Source: Pseudomonadales bacterium (GTDB taxonomy: Bacteria > Pseudomonadota > Gammaproteobacteria > Pseudomonadales > Azotimanducaceae). Taken from it: a stretch of DNA of 55,976 bases. Where the stretch lies: contig JANQPF010000016.1 of assembly GCA_028285415.1 (NCBI GenBank), positions 1 to 55,976 on the forward strand, given 5' to 3'. Position 1 is the first letter of the stretch. Each line of letters opens with the position of its first letter. The translations under genes were made by a program, and so were the position numbers. Below, piece after piece: positions 1 through 6,979 of the stretch. The notes below the pieces were generated by a model. The model was not told the origin of the DNA and ran no database searches. It saw nothing but the letters and a program-made list of their open reading frames with translations.

Positions 1-189
1 GTTCAAAGTCCCGAAATCGATATAGGGATCGCGCGTGAACCCGAGACCGGTGACATAGAACATGCTGGCAATGGCCTGATCCGGCACCGTCAAGTTGACG
101 TGCTCGAGCATCTGCACGTTGCCGACATCCTCGAGGGATCTGTCATAAGTGTTCGTGGTTTCTGCCACCGTCGTCGCCCCGTCCTTCAT
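1..189 (-). CDS. VOC (glyoxalase-fold) protein, 3' part cut off by window edge
   Basis: Reading the minus strand from the ATG at 189 gives 63 codons that run off the left edge without a stop. The segment LEHVNLTVPD followed by FYVTGLGFTRDP is the usual opening beta-alpha-beta unit of the vicinal oxygen chelate superfamily (glyoxalase I, dioxygenases, fosfomycin-resistance-like proteins), with the His of LEHV in the place of the first metal ligand. Only the first repeat is visible, so the substrate cannot be named. It lies 75 bp downstream of the TPR gene on the same strand and may be cotranscribed with it. No strong Shine-Dalgarno sequence precedes the ATG, so the start is tentative. Confidence 0.65.
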   Translation of the reverse strand, partial: MKDGATTVAETTNTYDRSLEDVGNVQMLEHVNLTVPDQAIASMFYVTGLGFTRDPYIDFGTLN

Positions 190-264
190 CAGGTCGAACG
201 ATCGACTATACAAGAAAAGAGTTGTGGGCGCGGCGCTCGACCGGAAGTGTCGGGCAACGCCCGC

Positions 265-771
265 TCATGCAGCCTGGCAGAACACCACGAGGCAGGGCTG
301 GTAGTCAGCCTGGTGAGCGCGCCACCAGCGCCGCGCGCGTTGCACGAGGGAATCGCTGCCCGCGCACTGAGGGTTTACGCTTTCGAGATAGCGGCGGGTG
401 GCGCGGGCGTTGGACCATTCGTGGCGGCGGCGTTGTATTGCGATGCAGAGCTTCAGGGCCTCGACGCCGTTTGGATTCGTATGCAGGCAGGCCTGCACGG
501 CCCGGTAAGCGGCGTCGCTCTCACCGCGATGCAGGTAGATCTGCGCGAGCAGATAGTGTCCGGTGGGGTTGTGCGGGGCGCTTCGTACCAGCTGGCAGGC
601 GACGGCTTCCGCGGTGTCGAAGGCTTCGAGCTGCCACTTGCAGATCACCATGAGCGCCAGCGCCGTTTCGTCGTCCGGCGTTTCCGCCAGTGCCCCGTAG
701 AGGATGCCTGCCGCCGATGCCCACTGTCCGCAATGAATGAGGGATGTGGCGTGTTGGATGGGATCGGTCAT
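265..771 (-). CDS. TPR-repeat protein, 168 aa
   Basis: This is a predicted soluble helical repeat protein. Tetratricopeptide-like helices are visible (WASAAGILYGALAETPDDETA, then GHYLLAQIYLHRGESDAAYRAV, then EALKLCIAIQRRRHEW), typical of protein-protein interaction scaffolds. No signal peptide or membrane segment is seen. The open frame extends upstream to 966, but that part is low-complexity Arg/Pro/Ala sequence. The ATG at 771 has GAGAGAG about eight bases upstream and is preferred; the ATG at 780 is an alternative. The downstream minus-strand neighbour is the VOC gene. No specific function can be assigned. Confidence 0.7.
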   Translation of the reverse strand: MTDPIQHATSLIHCGQWASAAGILYGALAETPDDETALALMVICKWQLEAFDTAEAVACQLVRSAPHNPTGHYLLAQIYLHRGESDAAYRAVQACLHTNPNGVEALKLCIAIQRRRHEWSNARATRRYLESVNPQCAGSDSLVQRARRWWRAHQADYQPCLVVFCQAA

Positions 772-802
772 GACAGGCATCTCTCTCTCGGGTACCAATG
801 GG

Positions 803-931
803 TCACGAGCAGCGGGAGGTCGGTTCAAAAGCTTTTGCATGCAGCCGTTTGAGCCGTGTGCGGCGGGCCTCGCAGAGGGCGCGCGCCCGCTCGCGAGGAT
901 AGTCCTTGGATGTGGCGTAGAAGCGGAACAT
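803..931 (-). CDS. possible 42-aa basic small protein
   Basis: A short minus-strand frame begins with ATG at 931, with AGGA six bases upstream, and ends with TGA at 803-805. The product starts MFRFYATSKDYPRERARAL and is rich in Arg and Lys. It fills most of the gap between the TPR gene and the divergent hydrolase gene and sits just upstream of the TPR gene, so it could be cotranscribed with it. I recognise no family. The support is only a plausible ribosome-binding site and position, so it may be a chance frame. Confidence 0.3.
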   Translation of the reverse strand: MFRFYATSKDYPRERARALCEARRTRLKRLHAKAFEPTSRCS

Positions 932-958
932 GTGAATCCTGTTGCGTATTGCGTGTCT

Positions 959-972
959 TGACCCATGGGTCA
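959..972. promoter_or_regulatory. 14-bp perfect palindrome, possible operator
   Basis: TGACCCATGGGTCA reads the same on both strands and lies in the divergent intergenic region between the minus-strand genes and the hydrolase gene starting at 1031. The half ATGGGTCACG recurs as a direct copy at 798-807. Dyads of this size in a divergent promoter region commonly bind dimeric repressors. No regulator gene is adjacent, so the binding protein is unknown. Confidence 0.35.
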
Positions 973-1030
973 CGTCGAGCCGCGTTCAGGTTCATCGGGT
1001 ATAGTGTCCGGCCGAGGGAGGGTTTCTCAC

Positions 1031-2113
1031 ATGAGCGACACAGACGTTCTGCTGGACGCAACAACCGCGCTGATTCCGCCGCTGTTGACCGGCATTGAGG
1101 TCATGGGCCATGCCGGCCGGCACATGCACCCACCGAATATCCCCGCGCTGATTGGTGAAATTGAGCCGTACCGCGAGCCGCTGGTGACGGGGCTCGAAAC
1201 CTTTGCAACGGCCGACTGGCCCGAGCATCTGGCGGGATTTGCCGGTCAGGCGATCAAAAGCGCCGAGCAGCTCCTGCAGAGCTTCAACGAATTCCTGAGC
1301 GCGCCGAATCAGAGCAACCCGACCATGGGCGCCTACCGCGCGATGGGTTACACCACGAAGGCCACGGAAGCGATTTATCCGCTGTCGCTGATGCTGCCGC
1401 CGGTCAGCCGCTTTTTCCTCCACCCCGAGCAGCGTGAGGATGCAGCGCTGCTTGAGCGCCTCGATGCGGCGGATGCCAGTCGCGAGCACGTTGGCGTCAT
1501 GCACGCCAACAACGCCGGCGATGAGCGTGGCGGCTTTTCCATGTACGTCCCGGAGTACTACGACGGCGAAACCGTGCCGCTGGTCGTGGCCCTGCACGGC
1601 GGCAGCGGGCATGGGCGGAACTTTCTGTGGACGTGGCTGCGCACCGCGCGGTCGCGTAACTGCATTGTGATCAGCCCCACCTCGCGGGAAGGCACGTGGT
1701 CACTCATGGGCCCTGACGTCGATTCGGCCAATCTCGACGCGCTGGTGGGCTACGCCTGTGAAAACTGGGCAATCGACAGGGAGCGCATTCTCCTCACAGG
1801 CATGAGCGACGGCGGGACGTTCAGCTATGTTTCCGGCTTGCAGAGCGGCTCCCCGTTTACCCATCTGGCGCCAAGCTCCGCGTCGTTCCACCCGATGCTC
1901 GTGGAAGTTGCCGACGGCGAACGCCTCGACGGTCTGCCGATTTATCTGATGCACGGCGCCCTCGACTGGATGTTCCCGATTGACGTGGCCCGTACCGCGC
2001 GCGACGCGCTGAGTGCCGCCGGCGCTGAAGTCGAGTACCGCGAAATTGCCGATCTTTCGCACACGTATCCGACGGAAGAAAATCCGCGCATCATCGACTG
2101 GCTGATGAGCTAG
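1031..2113 (+). CDS. alpha/beta hydrolase (phospholipase/carboxylesterase-like), 360 aa
   Basis: This is a predicted serine hydrolase acting on an unknown ester or related substrate. The C-terminal two thirds hold the fold: an oxyanion-region LHGGSGHGRNF, the nucleophile elbow GMSDGG (Ser259), an acid in GALDWMFP (Asp312) and a His in LSHTYP (His344). The first 170 residues are helical and not recognised. The ATG at 1031 is preferred because GAGGGAGG lies nine bases upstream; the frame continues to 965 but crosses the palindrome. No signal peptide is seen, so it is probably cytoplasmic. The GNAT gene begins three bases after its stop, which suggests translational coupling. Confidence 0.85.
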   Translation: MSDTDVLLDATTALIPPLLTGIEVMGHAGRHMHPPNIPALIGEIEPYREPLVTGLETFATADWPEHLAGFAGQAIKSAEQLLQSFNEFLSAPNQSNPTMGAYRAMGYTTKATEAIYPLSLMLPPVSRFFLHPEQREDAALLERLDAADASREHVGVMHANNAGDERGGFSMYVPEYYDGETVPLVVALHGGSGHGRNFLWTWLRTARSRNCIVISPTSREGTWSLMGPDVDSANLDALVGYACENWAIDRERILLTGMSDGGTFSYVSGLQSGSPFTHLAPSSASFHPMLVEVADGERLDGLPIYLMHGALDWMFPIDVARTARDALSAAGAEVEYREIADLSHTYPTEENPRIIDWLMS

Positions 2114-2116
2114 CGG

Positions 2117-2587
2117 ATGGACGTGAGACTCATCACGTACGATCCGGCTTATGCCGGGGATTACGCCTCGCTGAACTACCAGTGGATTGAAGAATACTTC
2201 GTGATCGAAGACGAAGATCGGGCGGCGCTGGATGATCCGGTCGGCTATGCCATCGAGCCCGGCGGTGAGATCTTCTTTGTGCTGGAAGACGATCTGGCGG
2301 TCGGGTGCGTGGCCATGGTGCCCGCCAAGGGCGACGCCAACGGTGTGGTTTACGAGCTCGCCAAGATGGCCGTGCGGCCGGACCGCCGCGGTCGCGGCTA
2401 CAGTCAGCTCCTCATGCAGGCCTGCATCGAGTTTGCGCGCGGCAAAGACGCCGACGAGATCATGCTGGTCACCAACGACAACCTGGCACCTGCGCTTGGA
2501 TTGTACAAAAGTGCGGGATTCGAGGCGGTCACCTACAGCGACAGCCGCTACGAGCGCGGCAACCTGGAGATGCGCCTCAAGCTCTAG
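2117..2587 (+). CDS. GNAT-family N-acetyltransferase, 156 aa
   Basis: This is a predicted acetyl-CoA-dependent acetyltransferase of the GNAT fold. The pyrophosphate-binding motif A is seen as MAVRPDRRGRGYSQLLMQ around residues 90-107, after the strand FVLEDDLAVGCVAMVP. The C-terminal LYKSAGFEAVTYSDSRY is the usual motif B. The acceptor cannot be deduced. Its ATG follows the hydrolase stop by three bases, so the two are likely one transcription unit. The gene ends six bases before the convergent glutathione transferase gene. Confidence 0.9.
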   Translation: MDVRLITYDPAYAGDYASLNYQWIEEYFVIEDEDRAALDDPVGYAIEPGGEIFFVLEDDLAVGCVAMVPAKGDANGVVYELAKMAVRPDRRGRGYSQLLMQACIEFARGKDADEIMLVTNDNLAPALGLYKSAGFEAVTYSDSRYERGNLEMRLKL

Positions 2588-2593
2588 CTGCCG

Positions 2594-3232
2594 TCAGGCG
2601 CCGGGGCTGATGCTGAAGTTGAGCCTGGCGGCGGCCTGAAAAGCGGGACGCGCGGTGTGGGTTGCGGCGTAGTCGGTCAGACGCTGGCTGATCTCGACGC
2701 CGTAGGCTTCAGCCCAGGTCAGCACGCTGGTCATCATGAGATCCGCCGCCGTAAAGCGGTCTGCGATGAGATAGTCCGTATCCGCAAGCGCCGTGTCGGC
2801 CACGGCCACCTGTTTTTGAAATCCCGCTATCGCCGTCTCGATGGCGTTGGGGGCTTCGCCGTAGAGGGTCGCGAGATCGCGGTGTTTGCGCATGACGTAG
2901 AGCGTGTGCGCGTCGAGCTCCATCTGGATGAACGACAGCCACTGGTTGTAGAGCGCACGTTCGCGCGTAAACGGCGCCGGTACCAGGCCGCTGTCCGGGC
3001 CGTAGGTGTCGCCGAGGTAGGTGACGATGGCGGCACTCTCCGATAGCACCAGATCGCCGTCGACCATGACCGGGATCTTCTCTTTGGCGTTCAACGCGCG
3101 GAATGCATCAGTTTGCGTTTCGCCCGTGCGTGAGCCAATGAGCTTCGGCTCATAGTCGAGCTCGAGCTCGTGACACATCCAGTGCGGACGGATGGTACGC
3201 GCAGTGGCGCCGCCCCAGATGACCAGGCTCAT
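2594..3232 (-). CDS. glutathione S-transferase family protein, 212 aa
   Basis: A thioredoxin-fold N-terminal domain is followed by an all-helical C-terminal domain, as in cytosolic glutathione transferases. Visible marks are the start VIWGGATARTIRPHW, the cis-proline element EKIPVMVDGDLVLSESAAIVTYL that binds the gamma-glutamyl part of glutathione, and the helical part with DRFTAADLMMTSVLTWA. The length is normal for the family. It is the last gene of the operon starting at 6865: its ATG follows the stop of the ABM gene with one base between. A role in detoxifying electrophiles or oxidised products is likely; the substrate is unknown. Confidence 0.9.
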   Translation of the reverse strand: MSLVIWGGATARTIRPHWMCHELELDYEPKLIGSRTGETQTDAFRALNAKEKIPVMVDGDLVLSESAAIVTYLGDTYGPDSGLVPAPFTRERALYNQWLSFIQMELDAHTLYVMRKHRDLATLYGEAPNAIETAIAGFQKQVAVADTALADTDYLIADRFTAADLMMTSVLTWAEAYGVEISQRLTDYAATHTARPAFQAAARLNFSISPGA

Positions 3233-3233
3233 G

Positions 3234-3539
3234 TCAGCTGCCCGGCGGGCCGACTTCGGTCACCTCGTAGAACTTCGCCTCAACGCTTTCCGGCGGATTG
3301 GCTGCCATTGCAGCCTGGAAGTCCGCCATGTGCGGCATGCCGAAGTGCGCACCCAGGGCGTCCATGTTGTCCCACTTTTCGGTGATCCGCAGCGTTGTCG
3401 GATCGTTCAGCTCGACGCTGAAAGTGTAGTCGTGGCAGCCGGTTTCGGCGCGGCTCGCCGTTTCCATGGTGGCAATCGCTTCGCGCATCGCCTCAATGTT
3501 TTCAGCGGTGGTTTTGATGACGGCATTGACCACTATCAT
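3234..3539 (-). CDS. antibiotic biosynthesis monooxygenase (ABM, YgiN-like) domain protein, 101 aa
   Basis: This is a small ferredoxin-like dimeric alpha-beta barrel protein. Features are the opening strand MIVVNAVIKTTAENIEAMRE, the central GCHDYTFSVELNDPTTLRITEKW and the HFGMPHMADFQAAM helix, typical of the ABM/YgiN family of cofactor-free monooxygenases and quinol oxidases. The length of about 100 residues is standard. Its start overlaps the stop of the ATP-grasp gene by four bases (ATGA), and the glutathione transferase follows at once, so it is translated as part of this operon. It may help remove quinones or other reactive compounds together with the transferase; this is inference. Confidence 0.85.
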   Translation of the reverse strand: MIVVNAVIKTTAENIEAMREAIATMETASRAETGCHDYTFSVELNDPTTLRITEKWDNMDALGAHFGMPHMADFQAAMAANPPESVEAKFYEVTEVGPPGS

Positions 3540-4513
3540 GCAGTTCTCCCCAGGTTTCTGATGGTGTCGTGTGCAAAATTCTCCAAAGCGTAAGCCACCC
3601 GGTCTTCAATCGCCATCTTTCGCGTGTCCAGGCTTTCGACGTGGGTGAGGCGCGGCAGGAGCCCGGCGTTGTTGGCAATCTGGATGGACAGTCCAGGGCG
3701 TGCATTCAGCTCGAGAATCAGCGGTCCACGGCGCCGGTCGATGACAATGTCCGCGCCGAGATAGCCGAGGCCCGTCACCTCGTAGCAGCGTGCGGCAAGA
3801 TGCAGCAGCGCCTCCCAGTCAGGAATGGTGATGGCGCTGAGATCCGCGCCCGTATCCGGATGCTGGGTGACGAGATCGTTGTGCTGTACCGCCTGGATGG
3901 CGCGCCCCGTGCCGATATCGAGCCCCACGCCGATGGCGCCCTGGTGCAGATTGGCTTTGCCGTCCGATGATTTGGTGGCCAGGCGCAGCATCCCCATGAC
4001 GGGGAAGCCTTTGAAAACGATGAGACGGATGTCGGGGACACCTTCGTGGCTGAACTGATCGAAGTAGGGGCTGACCCGGACGAGCGTTTCCAGGAAGGCG
4101 ACATCCGTACGCCCGCCGAGCGAGTGCAGACCGGAGAGCGTATTCGTCAGATGCCGCTGGACAGCTTCGAGGCTGATCAGCTCGCCGCTTGCCTTCCGGT
4201 ACTGGTCCTCCTCCTGCCCGACGACCACCAGAATGCCTTTGCCGCCGCTGCCCTGCGCGGGCTTGGCGACAAACTCCTTGAGATCCTTGAGCTTGTCACG
4301 CACCTGGGCGATCTCGTGCTGGGTGCGGACGACGCCAATGAGATCCGGCACCGCAAGCCCGGCTTCGGCGGCAATCAGCTTCGTCGTGAGCTTGTTGTCG
4401 ACCAGCGGATACTTCTCGCGCTCGTTGTACCGGCCGATATAGACGACGTTGCGGCGGTTCATGCCGAGCACGCCCGTGCGCCGCAGCGACTTCGGCAGTA
4501 TCCAGCCGCTCAC
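3536..4513 (-). CDS. ATP-grasp ligase, alpha-L-glutamate ligase-like, 325 aa
   Basis: This is a predicted ATP-dependent carboxylate-amine ligase of the RimK-like ATP-grasp group. The N-terminal LGMNRRNVVYIGRYNEREKY and PLVDNKLTTK are typical of this subfamily. FVAKPAQGSGGKGILVV is the nucleotide-binding loop, and IVIDRRRGPLILELNARPGL holds the Mg-ATP acidic and Asn residues. I place the start at the GTG at 4513, which overlaps the TGA of the upstream 7TM gene by four bases (GTGA); the long open extension to 4756 lies inside that gene and has no family resemblance. It is the enzyme of the conserved trio with the transglutaminase-like membrane protein and the retropepsin-like lipoprotein. Confidence 0.9.
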   Translation of the reverse strand: MSGWILPKSLRRTGVLGMNRRNVVYIGRYNEREKYPLVDNKLTTKLIAAEAGLAVPDLIGVVRTQHEIAQVRDKLKDLKEFVAKPAQGSGGKGILVVVGQEEDQYRKASGELISLEAVQRHLTNTLSGLHSLGGRTDVAFLETLVRVSPYFDQFSHEGVPDIRLIVFKGFPVMGMLRLATKSSDGKANLHQGAIGVGLDIGTGRAIQAVQHNDLVTQHPDTGADLSAITIPDWEALLHLAARCYEVTGLGYLGADIVIDRRRGPLILELNARPGLSIQIANNAGLLPRLTHVESLDTRKMAIEDRVAYALENFAHDTIRNLGRTA

Positions 4514-6003
4514 GTCTTGAATGCGCCGAAGCGTTTCAGTTCGAGGAGGCGGTAGCCGGTGTAGCGGCCGACCAGGAGCATCACCGCCAGAAGCACCAGG
4601 TGCAGCTCGGGGAAGTTGAAAGCCAGGTGCTCGACGACTGATAGATCCATCAGCAGAAACGCGAGCACGGCCACGAAGAGGCTGCCACCACCCTGGATGA
4701 ACACCTCGCGCGGTCCTTCTTCTTCCCAGGTAATCGACATTCGTTCGATGGTCCACGCAAGGATGATCATCGGGAAGAAGGTGATGGTCAGTCCCTGAAT
4801 GAGCCCCAGCCGGTAACTGACGATGCTGAAAATAGAGATGATCATGATCACAATCACTACCAGAGTGGCAATTCGTGCAACCAGGAGCAGATTCAACGCG
4901 GATAAGTACGTGCGTATGAGCAGGCCAATGGCAACCACGATGATGAAGCTGGCGAGTCCCGGGACCAGTTCAGTCTGCAGAAAGGCCAGTGCAATCAACA
5001 CCGGCATGAAGGTGCCGGAGGTGCGAATCCCGATCAGCACCCTGAGGAGCACAACCACCAGCGCGCCGACCGGCAGCAGCATGATGAGTTTGAACATGCT
5101 CTGCTCGGCGATCGGCAGATTGTAGAGCGAGAGCGCCAGATCGTTTGCCTCCTCCTGCGCCAGGAGAAGCGCTGACCGGGTTTGCCCGATGATGGAAAAC
5201 GAAACCCGGCTGCTGGTGCCTCCGAGTACCTCCAGCACGCCGGGCGTGCCGGCCTGCCAGAGCAGCAGATTGTCCGCCCCGCTCACTTCGCCGTCGGTCG
5301 CGTGATATAGCTGCCAGCTTTCGCCGTTCCAGACCTGCAGGTATTCGGTCAGTCCCTGCCGGCGGCGTCCGTCTTCCAGCACGAGGACCTGCACCGATCG
5401 TGCCGGTATCTGCGCGGTTTGCAGCACCCGGGTCAGGAGATCCACGCGGCTGTACGCTGAGGCGAGCAGGGTCACGTTCTGATCGGCCGGCGTTCGACCC
5501 AGCGTCTGGATCAGCTGAGTCGTCAGGGTATGTGCATCCGCCGTAATCGGCATCACCGTATCCAGCAGATGACTGACCGCGGTTTGATAGGGCTCGTCCC
5601 AGATCATCGTTGGCGTCGTCTGCGGAGGTGCCATCGACCACGTGTCGTCGCCCGAGACGGCGATGTCGAGCTTGTAGAAGAGCACCTGGCGGCCGAGCGC
5701 TTCGCGCTGGGTCCAGTGGGCGCGGCGCTGCTCCTCACCCTGTTCTATGGAAAATCCCCAACCCGACGATGCGGCAGATTCGTTGACGACCGCAAAGCCT
5801 TTCTGATTTGGCGGCAGCGACAGATACACCTGGCTGGCGCCGCCGTCCGCGGTGAACTGAATGCGCGCTTCAACCTGCCAGATCTGGGTTTCCGTGCCAG
5901 GCATCCAGGGAATGCTGTAGGTGTGATGACGGAAGGTGGCGGCGCCGGCACCCGCAACCGCCAGCAGCAGCACCATAAAGAGAAAGGGTCCGCTCTGGTT
6001 CAT
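4510..6003 (-). CDS. inactive transglutaminase-like domain fused to membrane helices, 497 aa
   Basis: The protein has an N-terminal signal or anchor (FLFMVLLLAVAGAGA), then about 270 periplasmic residues with transglutaminase-like character (ARSVQVLVLEDGRRRQ, LTEYLQVWNGESW), then a C-terminal block of hydrophobic helices from about residue 305 to the end (LIMLLPVGALVVVLLRVL onward). This matches the family named inactive transglutaminase fused to seven transmembrane helices. The Cys expected of an active transglutaminase is not seen. It sits between the retropepsin-like lipoprotein gene (100-bp gap) and the ATP-grasp gene (four-base overlap). It probably binds rather than cleaves peptide or peptidoglycan-like material at the inner membrane. 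Confidence 0.88.
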   Translation of the reverse strand: MNQSGPFLFMVLLLAVAGAGAATFRHHTYSIPWMPGTETQIWQVEARIQFTADGGASQVYLSLPPNQKGFAVVNESAASSGWGFSIEQGEEQRRAHWTQREALGRQVLFYKLDIAVSGDDTWSMAPPQTTPTMIWDEPYQTAVSHLLDTVMPITADAHTLTTQLIQTLGRTPADQNVTLLASAYSRVDLLTRVLQTAQIPARSVQVLVLEDGRRRQGLTEYLQVWNGESWQLYHATDGEVSGADNLLLWQAGTPGVLEVLGGTSSRVSFSIIGQTRSALLLAQEEANDLALSLYNLPIAEQSMFKLIMLLPVGALVVVLLRVLIGIRTSGTFMPVLIALAFLQTELVPGLASFIIVVAIGLLIRTYLSALNLLLVARIATLVVIVIMIISIFSIVSYRLGLIQGLTITFFPMIILAWTIERMSITWEEEGPREVFIQGGGSLFVAVLAFLLMDLSVVEHLAFNFPELHLVLLAVMLLVGRYTGYRLLELKRFGAFKT

Positions 6004-6070
6004 CCGTGTGTGCGCTTATTTGTTGTTCTGCGTCCTTCGCTTTTCACCGCCGCCTGCTGCACAATCGCTT

Positions 6071-6099
6071 GACGTGCCGGCGCTTTCGTCGCCGGCGTC
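6071..6099 (-). other. GC-rich intercistronic hairpin
   Basis: GCCGGCG at 6076-6082 pairs perfectly with CGCCGGC at 6090-6096 across a seven-base loop, and the stem extends on both sides with one bulge (GACG/CGTC). It lies between the stop of the retropepsin-like gene (6104) and the start of the membrane gene (6003). There is no U-run after it on the transcribed strand, so it is more likely an mRNA processing or stability element, or a partial attenuator, than a full terminator. Confidence 0.4.
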
Positions 6100-6103
6100 A
6101 GTG

Positions 6104-6865
6104 TCATTGTTGTTCTTCTGGAGTAAAAGCAGGCTGAACGAATTGCTGACTGACGTCAACCAAGGCCATGTCGGTAAGAAAGTTGCGACCGAGAATCATG
6201 CCATGCTCGAGATGGCTGCGGTCGGCCAGGGTAAACTCGAACGTATCCTGCACGTCACCAATGCGCAGACGCAGCTCGACGACGGGTCTTCTCGACCCTT
6301 CGCGGTCTGCCTGCTGGAACACGCGCACGAATTTGACGACAGGCCGCTCGACGGTTGTGGCCTCGTCGTCACTGCTGATCTCGAATCTCACCCAGTCATC
6401 GCCATCGCGCTCGAAGGGCGTGATGTTGGATGCGTCGAGGGAGCTGGAGCTCGCTCCGGTATCCATGCGGGCGATCACGTGCGCACCGGGTGGGTCGATC
6501 CAGACGTGTTCCACCTCACCCAGCAGCATCTTGTTATCGTCTCCGGCGACGATAATGGTGGGTTCGCTGGACTCACACTGGGGCGTTGCAGCAGCGGGAC
6601 GCTGGCAAGCCTGCTGCAGCTTACGCTGCTGCTCAATGTCGGCCGCAAGGTCGCCGATGGACGTCTGCAGGGCTTCGAGGCGTTCGCTCATTGCGCTCTG
6701 ACCGGCGTTTTCCTGAGCCTTCAGAGAGGCAAGCTCCGAGCTCGACACCGCCAGCCCCGCCCTCACGGCCTGCAGCTCGGTCTGGACTTCCGTCAGCGCA
6801 TCTTCCTGCGGTACCACCTGAGCACAGCCGCCCAGCAGCACTAGACTGAAAATGATAAAACGCAT
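6104..6865 (-). CDS. retropepsin-like (ATP-dependent zinc protease, PF05618-type) lipoprotein, 253 aa
   Basis: The N-terminus is a lipoprotein signal with lipobox LLGGC (Cys14), so the protein is probably anchored to a membrane facing the periplasm. A coiled-coil stretch rich in Ala, Glu and Gln covers about residues 20-90, with two Cys near residues 87 and 98. The C-terminal domain is the family usually annotated as ATP-dependent zinc protease: VWIDPPGAHVIARMDTGASS carries the DTGA motif of aspartic retropepsins, and LEHGMILGRNFL is the second family signature. It is the promoter-proximal gene of the five-gene operon. The LexA box at 6924-6943 lies about 60 bp upstream and could affect this side as well. 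Confidence 0.85.
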   Translation of the reverse strand: MRFIIFSLVLLGGCAQVVPQEDALTEVQTELQAVRAGLAVSSSELASLKAQENAGQSAMSERLEALQTSIGDLAADIEQQRKLQQACQRPAAATPQCESSEPTIIVAGDDNKMLLGEVEHVWIDPPGAHVIARMDTGASSSSLDASNITPFERDGDDWVRFEISSDDEATTVERPVVKFVRVFQQADREGSRRPVVELRLRIGDVQDTFEFTLADRSHLEHGMILGRNFLTDMALVDVSQQFVQPAFTPEEQQ

Positions 6866-6923
6866 GGTCCCTATGTGTGTCCCCCAGGGGAGGCGTAGTC
6901 TACTTTCGCCTCATCCATCGTAG

Positions 6924-6943
6924 TACTGTACATAAATACAGTC
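6924..6943. promoter_or_regulatory. LexA (SOS) box
   Basis: CTGTACATAAATACAG at 6926-6941 fits the gammaproteobacterial LexA consensus CTGT-N8-ACAG exactly, with an AT-rich centre and flanking TA and TC. It lies 37 bp upstream of the ATG of the radical SAM gene and about 60 bp upstream of the divergent retropepsin-like gene. I recall that the Pseudomonas aeruginosa homologue PA0069 is a LexA-regulated gene, which fits. The site predicts DNA-damage induction of the radical SAM gene. Confidence 0.85.
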
Positions 6944-6979
6944 ATCAGATATGGTATCCGGCCGCTTTGGAGTTTTGCC

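Noticed and set aside
4514-4756. An 81-residue N-terminal extension of the ATP-grasp ligase
   Set aside because: It overlaps the upstream membrane-protein gene, is Arg/Pro-rich, and the GTG at 4513 gives the usual coupled start.
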